Below are positions 57,983 through 64,000 of a stretch of DNA of 64,000 bases, one piece after another. The DNA lies in assembly GCA_003117195.1 (NCBI GenBank), contig BDSI01000146.1:121409-185408 (forward strand), read 5' to 3'. Under the pieces are notes generated by a model that worked only from the letters and a program-made list of their open reading frames with translations, ran no database searches and was not told where the DNA came from. The DNA comes from Eudorina sp. 2006-703-Eu-15. Its lineage: Eukaryota > Chlorophyta > Chlorophyceae > Chlamydomonadales > Volvocaceae. Every line of letters begins with the position of its first letter. Within the stretch, counting starts at the first letter, position 1. Both the position numbers and the translations under genes were made by a program.

Positions 57983-60301
57983 ACCCCACCCCACCCCACC
58001 CACCCCACCCCACCCCACCTCTCCCCACCCCACCCCGACTCCACTCACTGAAGCTCCGCAGCACGTTCAGCCCCCGGGCAGCCGCGGACACCGACGACGA
58101 CCCCGCCGCCGCGGCATTGCCGCCACCCGCGTCCCGGCCTCCGCCTCCACCACCGCTGCTGCCGTGCCTGGCGCCCGCCACCCGCCATCCTCCCCCAAGG
58201 GCAACCGCGTCGTCCACCCGGACAGCCGCGGCCGCCGGCGCCGCCGGACTGAGCGCCACCACCCGCCCCTCCGCCCCCACCACCAGCAGCGCCCCCGCAC
58301 AAGCCGCACCCCCCGCCCCTGCCGCCCCCGCCTCCGCCGCCGGTCCTGCCCTGCCCGGCAGCACGACAGGCAGTAGCGCCACCAGCGGCTCTTGAAGATC
58401 CAGCAGCAGCACTGCCCCATCGCCGCCCCCGCCCCCGTCCGCCTCCCCGCCTTGGACACCCCGGACGGTGCCCGCCCCGGCGTCGCCGCAATCGGCCGCA
58501 GCGACCTTAGTGGGGGCCCCTCCCGGCTCCAGGGTGGGCCGACCTAGCGGGTGGGCCCAGAGCTGTCCTCGGGATGTGCCCACCAGGAAGCACCCCCAGG
58601 GCAAGCGGGCGGCGGGGCCGGGTACAGCAGAGGTCGCGGGGTCGAACCCCACCGGCGACGTCGCCGTGGGAGGGTGGGGCGGCGGCGGCGGCGGCGGCGG
58701 CGGCGTGGGCCCCGACGGCGTCATGAGCCCGCGGTAGAGCTCCGGAACCACAGCGGCGTGGTCGCAGCCGCACAGGAAGGCGTACTGCTGCAGCGGCGGC
58801 AGCCGGGACCAAGCCGCGGCGGCGGCGGCTGCGGCGCCGCCGCCGCCGACAGGGCTCACCTCACCAGGGAAGCCCGGGAGGTGCGGCAGCGTACGACTGA
58901 GGGGCTCGGTCCAGCTCTCCAGACATAAGGCGCACGTGGCGTCCTCGCGGAGCTGCTGCAGCAGAGGGGACGGCGGCGGCGGCAGCCGCGCCCCCGGCGG
59001 CGGCGAGGGCTCGCACATGCCCCAGAACGTGGCGCCGCCCTCGCCGGCGCCTTCGGCGGCGCCGCCGCCGCCGCCGCTGACGTCATTCGCGACGACGATG
59101 CAGCAGCTCTCCGGCGGCGACGGGCCGTCCCCGCCTCTCCATCCCGCCCGCTCCGAGCCACGCGCGTGGGCACCGGCGCCCACCAGGTCCGGTGGTCCAG
59201 AAGCAGCAGGGGCGGCGGCGGCGGCGGCGGCAGCGGCGGACGACGGGCCGCCGCCGGGGCCGCGCAGCCGGGCCCGTTTGGGCAGGGGTTGGGTCGCCGC
59301 CGCTGCCGGCTCCGGCGGCTGGTGCGGGGCGGCGGTCTGGGTGCCGGGCTCAGAGGCGCCGCCGCCGCGGGCGCCGTCGTGGCCGCCGCTGGCAGCATGA
59401 TCTGGAGACGCGGGGACCACCGCGAACGCAGGCGCCGCACCTGGAGCGAGGTTATGGGTGTTATAAGGGGTTATAAAGGGGTTAAAAGGGGTTATAAGGG
59501 GTTATGGGGTGGCGGCGGAGAGGGAAGTGTAGAAAGGCCGGGCTGCAAGCGGGTCCCCTGGGTGGGGTGGAATGTCGTGTCGTGACCCCTACTGCCCGCG
59601 CCCGGTAGCACTACGCGGCAGCGGCGGCTGATAGCGGCCGACACGGGTACCCCTTCGGGCTGCGCGAGGCTCACATCCCCCCCCCCGCGTGCACCACCCG
59701 CGTACACCACCGCCACCACCACCTCCGCCACCCAGGGAGCCGCGCAGGGCGCAGCCCACCAACGTCCCCTCCCTACCTCCCGCGACCCCCAGCCCCGCCG
59801 CCCGGGTCAACCCCAGCTCAACCCCAGCTCGCCCTCCCCACCTCCCGTCACAGCCCCCTCGTCCAGCCGCAGCCGCTCCACCCGCCACAGCGACCGGACC
59901 CCGCCGCCCATGACCGGTCGTGGCTGCCGCGTCCCCGCCGCCGCTGGTCCTTCTTCCTGCTCCTGCTCCTGGTCCCACTGCTGCTGCTGCTGATGCTGCT
60001 GATGCTGGCGATGGTGACCCCGTCCCGGTTGTTGTTCAATGGCGGTTAGGACGAGCACCCGAGCTCCAGGGACGGCGACGCCTCCGTCATCAGTGCGGGG
60101 AGGTCCTCCCGGGGCCAGGGCCGCGGCGGAGCCGGCTGCGGCTGCGGCGGCTGCACCGCCGGCTGCAGAGCGCAGTGCGCGGGGCCGTGCCGGGCCGCAC
60201 ACCAGCACCAGGGAGCGCAGTGCGGGCAGCGGCCGGAGGACCCGGGGGCCCGGCAGGCCGTCCAGGGCCACGTGCAGGCGCGGCTCCTCGAGGCCGTCGT
60301 C
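53611..60301 (-). CDS. FAAP100: FAAP100-like Fanconi anaemia core-complex subunit (N-terminal exon unresolved)
   Basis: Exons on the minus strand: 59852-60301, 59593-59776, 58049-59440, 57186-57455, 56074-56639, 55772-55816 (end tentative), 53611-55653. Phases agree; about 1,650 codons to the stop at 53613-53611. In vertebrates FAAP100 forms the catalytic FANCB-FANCL-FAAP100 module that monoubiquitinates FANCD2 at DNA crosslinks. Matching blocks occur in the same order: propeller strands (RVLRPLPALRSLVLVCG; CFLVGTSRGQLWAHPL; LLDLQEPLVALLPVVLPG; ALLVVGAEGRVVAL), a coiled coil (LRQLMGALVRLGEHEGGLRQ), a beta domain (AVQLVVQADLASGTWWD), ALLQAQWDL, GVEVSLELRADDPALLASLR, and a C-terminal helix pair ending QLREILLDVYGQY. 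Insertions of poly-Gly, Ala and His make it about twice the human length. The frame stays open upstream to an ATG at 60805, but that segment shows no propeller motif. Confidence 0.7.
57560..57944. repeat. 34-base C-rich minisatellite in FAAP100-like intron
   Basis: About eleven copies of ACCAGGACCCCTCCCC plus TCCCCACCCCCTCCCCAC, with one shortened copy near 57709 and one internal duplication near 57640. It lies in the intron 57456-58048. Confidence 0.93.
57945..58030. repeat. Poly-C (38 bases) followed by (CCCCA)n
   Basis: 57945-57982 is an unbroken run of C, then CCCCA-type repeats to about 58030. On the transcribed strand these are poly-G and TGGGG repeats, close to the intron's 5' splice site at 58048. 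Run length may be affected by sequencing error. Confidence 0.9.
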
Positions 60302-60351
60302 CTGCAGATGGGGTGGGTGGGTGGGGGTGGGGGTTGTGTGTGTGTGGGGGG

Positions 60352-60400
60352 GGGGAAATAGGAAATTGGTAGACAATTTCAAACTGCGCTGCTGCCAGAG
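60352..60400 (-). repeat. Short inverted repeat, left copy
   Basis: Reverse complement begins CTCTGGCAGCAGCGCAGTTT and continues through GTCTACC-TTCCTAT. It matches 61061-61109 closely, including a 23-base exact stretch. Confidence 0.85.
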
Positions 60401-61060
60401 CGACGGTGTGTGGGGGGGTACGGCAGTGTGCGGGCGGGCGGGGGCAGCAGAGGCGGCGGCGGAAAGGAGGTTGAGGACCGCGAGAGGGGGGGTGGCGGGG
60501 CGTGAGGACTCTAGTGGGCGGGGACCAGGCGGCGGGAGTCGGAGATGCAGGACCGACGACCGAGGAGGGCCGGAGGGCGTTGGCCGTCGGGGTCGCAGTT
60601 CCTCCTCACTTTCACGGACAACAGGGGAGGCGGGCAGGGCAGGCGCACGCCGCCGGGGGAGAGGGGGCTCAGTGCTGAGTGGTCCGCGGGCGGCCAGGCC
60701 CAGGGCCGGCGTGCCCCAGCGTGGCGTTGTGCGCCGCTCAAGACAACTGCGCCCCCCGCGGAGGCCCCGTCCGAGCTGTGCGACCGTCCTAGCTGCGCAG
60801 CTCATCGCGATGGAGCTCCCACAGAGCTGTCTCGGCCGCCGCCGCCATCTTGCACCGCTCCGGGACCCGGGACCCGGGACAGGGCCCACCAGCGCCCATT
60901 GCACGTTGAGCGCCTCCCTACATTGGTTTTCCCGTTGAGCGCCCTGTGTTTGTTTTTTTTGTGTTGGTCGTGGTCGCGTGTTGTGGGTTAATGTGGGTTT
61001 TCTCATATATGGCGGTGCGGTTGACATAGGTGCTTCCCCGCCGATGCCCCCCCGCACCTA

Positions 61061-61109
61061 CTCTGGCAGCAGCGCAGTTTGAATTTGTCTACCATATTCC
61101 TATCACCCC
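61061..61109 (+). repeat. Short inverted repeat, right copy
   Basis: Plus-strand partner of 60352-60400, about 660 bases away. Confidence 0.85.
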
Positions 61110-62689
61110 CGCACCTGCCCCGCGAATGAGAACCGCTCCAGGACCAGGTCGCGTCGGCCCGCTGCCGCTACACAGAGTTGAGCTGGCTTGCTGCCATCTC
61201 CCGGTGCCAGCCAGGCCGCTGCCGTTGAGCCGCAGCAGCGACCAGGCACCGCCACGGTGCCCGTCAGCGTGTCCATAAGTTTGCACTTATCGGTGTCAAA
61301 CACATCGGCAGCCTGGGTATTTTTACCCTTATCGGCAGCTCCAGGCCGCAACCATCACACCAGCAGATAAAGATTAAGATAAATGTGCAACGAGAAAGTC
61401 TTTGATCGCAGTCGTTTTTGCAAGGCGCTGGCTGCGGAACAAATTCTTCCGAAGTCCAAACGGAGTAGCTGAGGATCACGAAAAGTAGTCAGTCGTTAAC
61501 GAGACCGAAGCTGTGTGAACCGATTTCTCGATCAGGTGGTCACCGGGCGTTCATCCGACAATTCGCGCCAAAACATGGACGAGAATGTTGGGTATCAATT
61601 TCGAGCCAGTGTCAGCACCGAGTACCAGGAGCTCCAAAATACGATGGATTCTTGAAATTGGAGTTCTGAGAAAGTTTGTAACTTATTACCGTTGCGCCGC
61701 ACCGGCCAACTGAACTACCGGACTGCGGAGTGCTAGAACCTAGGAGTACTACGCCACACCAGGTCGTCACCAACATGATGCGTGTTTGCGTCCGTGGTCA
61801 GACTTCCGCAAGCCCTATACCGTAACACTTGCCAATCCTTGCGGCGACTGAGCAATCCCGGCCCGAGCCTCGCTCCCAAAGGATGGACGGGGCGGGTCAC
61901 GGCGCTACGCTGGTTCACGTTGTAGGGCTGGCCTGCGGGAGCGCATGCCGTCACCGGGTCAGCGACCGCAGCTCACCCTGCACTTCCCTCCCCCTTCCCC
62001 CCCCCCGACGACAACCATGGTCGCAAGTTCACCGTCCCTCAAGACCCCCAGGGAGTGGAATTCGGAGCGTCAGAAGTGGGACCCGGCCAGGTGGGGTCAG
62101 CATCAAGAGATCCCTGACCGGTTGATTCGCCCAAGTTGAACGCGGATCGCAAAGGCAAATGCATCCTCCAGGCAAACCCCTGTTGCATCCTTGATTCAGG
62201 GAGACACCCTGCGGTGGAGCTGGGTACCAACGGCGCGGACCCGAACGCGCGGCAGTGCCCCGATGGTGCGGTGGGGGTGTGTCCCTTACAGCGTGCGGCG
62301 GGTGTCCGGAGGTAATGCGGAGCAAGGCAGCACCTGGCAAGTGGGCAAGGCCAAGGCAAGGCTCTTGGCTTCATCTCAATCAAGATACGCCGAGATACAA
62401 AACACCAATAAGCAATTCGCGAATGGATAGACTGTTCATAATTGGAAGTGCACAAGTGGGTTGACATGGGCTGTTGGGACGGCAGAAGTGTGTCGTGCGC
62501 GCCAAAACGACGAACCGAAACTGATCGCAGCTTGAGCAGGAATCCATAGCTGGAATTCATTCCGGTTGCAAGCCACTACAAAATGAACTTGCATACGCAG
62601 CTGGTATCACCATAGTCGTTTGGGATCATTTACAATATTTTGTAATAGTCTGCCTTGATTCATTTACATACTCAAGTCTGCCTGGTTAC

Positions 62690-62720
62690 AACCATGTCAT
62701 ATAGGACAATATAGTTATTT
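62690..62720 (+). promoter_or_regulatory. Possible NUP133 core promoter
   Basis: TCATATAGGACAATATAG lies in the AT-richest stretch upstream of the gene, about 155 bases before its ATG. Either ATATAG could serve as a TATA element. Confidence 0.3.
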
Positions 62721-62873
62721 GGACCTTCAGCTGCGTTTACGCCCCAACCAGCCCGGCATCGCAGGGCGGCGCGACGCGACTCCAACGGCGTCTAACCTGT
62801 TGTCAAACCGCCCCAAAGGCGTGCACCTTGATCCTAAACCATTTCGAGCGCCCGGCAGGGCTCGTGTGCCACC

Positions 62874-64000
62874 ATGCCCTTCTTCGGCGACACCCTCGCC
62901 GCCTACATGCTGCCGCGCGTGGTGCTGGAGTTGCTGCAGCAGCCCGGCAGCCAGCAGCAGTGCGGCGTCTGCGGCGACTCGGGCTTCGCCTGGCTTCTGT
63001 CCGGCCAGCAGCTCTTCGTCTGGCGCTACCGCGAGGGCAAGGAGGCCCGGCTGCGCGTCCTGACCCTGCCCCGCCCCCCTACCCAGCCCTGCTCCATCGC
63101 CCTCGTGGCGGACACCGTCCCCCCCACCGCCGGCGCGCCTCCCCCCGGCGCCTCCGCTCTCGGCGCCCTCATCTCCCCCGCCCTCCCCGGCACCGCCTCG
63201 CTCGGCCCCCCGGCCGGCGACGGCTCCCTCACCGTCGCGGTCTGCGACGCCGACGGCCGCCTCACCGTCTGGCTCGACGCGCACCACCTCGCGGCGCCCG
63301 TGGAGCACCAGCTTCTCGCACCTTCCAACCCCCCGCCTGCTACAGCTGCTGCAGCCGCCCGGCGGCCGCCGCTTGTTGCGGCCTTCGTTGCCTCCCGCCT
63401 GGACCTGGGCTCCGGACCCGCCTTCCTGGCCGCCCTGTCCGCCGCCGACGGCTCCCTGCACCTGGTGCAGGTCGGGGCCCAGGGCATCTTCGCCAAGCAG
63501 TTGGTGGCGGCCCCGGGCCCCGCAACCGAGAGTCGCGGCCTGGTGGGGGCGCTGGGCAGCGCGCTGAGCCGTGCGCTGACGGACGCCTTCGAGCCGTCCT
63601 CTCGTTACCTGCGTAAGGCCCCCGCGGCCAAGCCGGCGGTGTCGCTGCACCTGGCGCCGGCGGCGGGCGGCGGGGGGCAGCACTACCGGTTGCTGGTGCT
63701 GACTCAGGACTGCCTGGACTGCTGGGCGGTGAGGAGAGCGAGGGGAGGGGGGTGAAGAGGGAGGGAGGGAGGGTGTACGGGAAATTGGTAGGGGCAGGGG
63801 GTGGGGCAGTGCGCTTTTGCGGTTTCGCTGTTTGAGCTAAGGGTTTGAGAGAGGTGGAGGTGGAGCGGCTGTCTTGACGATCAAAGTTGGAAAGGAGTAC
63901 AGCGAATCCGCAGACCCATGTAGACTGCGGGACGGAAGAATAGGGGGGATGAGGACTGGGTACAGGGAGGGCGATCGAGGAGAAGCGCCAACCCCGTCCC
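62874..64000 (+). CDS. NUP133: Nuclear pore Y-complex protein NUP133, first exon and start of intron 1
   Basis: Exon 1 is 62874-63728 (285 residues), ending CLDCWA before the donor GTGAGG; the remaining 272 bases are intron and the rest lies beyond the window. The ATG sits in a strong context (GCCACCATG). The exon covers much of the N-terminal seven-bladed beta-propeller: GFAWLLSGQQLFVWRY near residue 40, LTVAVCDADGRLTVWLD near 120, AFLAALSAADGSLHLVQVG near 185, and HYRLLVLTQDCLDCW at the exon end. NUP133 binds NUP107 at the tip of the Y-shaped scaffold of the nuclear pore. Ala/Pro-rich insertions separate the strands, as in the other genes here. It is divergent from the FAAP100-like gene. 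Confidence 0.85.

Larger units (their letters stand above)
60302..62873. other. Region between FAAP100-like and NUP133 genes
   Basis: Should contain the unresolved 5' end of the minus-strand FAAP100-like gene (probably within 60302-60870), its promoter, and the promoter of the plus-strand NUP133 gene. It has G-rich runs at 60310-60360, one inverted repeat pair (60352, 61061), and AT-rich DNA at 61.4-61.7 and 62.57-62.72 kb. Frames at 61.8-62.4 kb have no family motif. Confidence 0.5.

Noticed and set aside
57544..58376. Pro-rich plus-strand frame of about 300 residues
   Set aside because: Covers the C-rich intron repeats and the antisense of the FAAP100-like exon.
58900..58960. RING-like CALCLESW motif within the FAAP100-like propeller exon
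   Set aside because: Only one CxxC pair is present, without the following Cys/His ligands of a RING.

Overview
The window looks like nuclear DNA of a chlamydomonadalean (volvocine-type) green alga. The reasons are a very GC-rich sequence, genes split into many short exons by GT-AG introns of about 80-700 bases, proteins padded with long Gln, Ala, Gly and Pro runs, abundant TG/CA microsatellites, and eukaryotic gene families (ALDH10, EAF1, FAAP100, NUP133). The species cannot be named from the sequence alone. There is no bacterial operon structure, CRISPR array or recognisable rRNA or tRNA gene.

Layout. (1) 1-4914: a divergent gene pair. A betaine/aminoaldehyde dehydrogenase (minus strand, 3' end beyond the left edge) and a 176-residue Cys/His-rich protein (plus strand, 4 exons) share a 363-base promoter interval. 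(2) 7853-17507: a complete 15-exon minus-strand gene for an EAF1/VID21-like scaffold of the NuA4 histone acetyltransferase, with HSA and SANT domains and a Gln/Ala-rich tail of about 1,100 residues. All 15 exon phases are consistent. (3) 21107-30185: two plus-strand genes that look like divergent tandem paralogues. Each has a short first exon ending in an amphipathic helix, one intron at the same place in phase 0, and a long low-complexity second exon. The second carries an AT-hook-like motif. They are separated by simple repeats. (4) 31-53.5 kb: repeat-dominated DNA. A 12-copy satellite of 926-base units (35.7-48.6 kb), whose length varies in steps of 155 and 107 bases, runs into a 38-base minisatellite (48.6-49.95 kb). 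Degenerate minisatellite copies and two dispersed repeats occur on both sides. (5) 53611-60301: a minus-strand gene whose blocks match, in order, the Fanconi anaemia core-complex protein FAAP100. (6) 62874 to the right edge: the first exon of NUP133, a nuclear-pore Y-complex subunit.

Functional picture. The recognisable genes are ordinary nuclear housekeeping functions: chromatin acetylation scaffold, interstrand-crosslink repair, nuclear pore, and osmolyte/polyamine aldehyde oxidation. Nothing in their arrangement suggests a co-regulated system. The less expected material is the FAAP100-like gene, the unrecognised paralogue pair, and the satellite, each unit of which carries a short plus-strand reading frame with a LIM-like Cys/His pattern. 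Exon boundaries were derived by hand from splice sites, frame and family motifs. The first exon of the FAAP100-like gene was not resolved.
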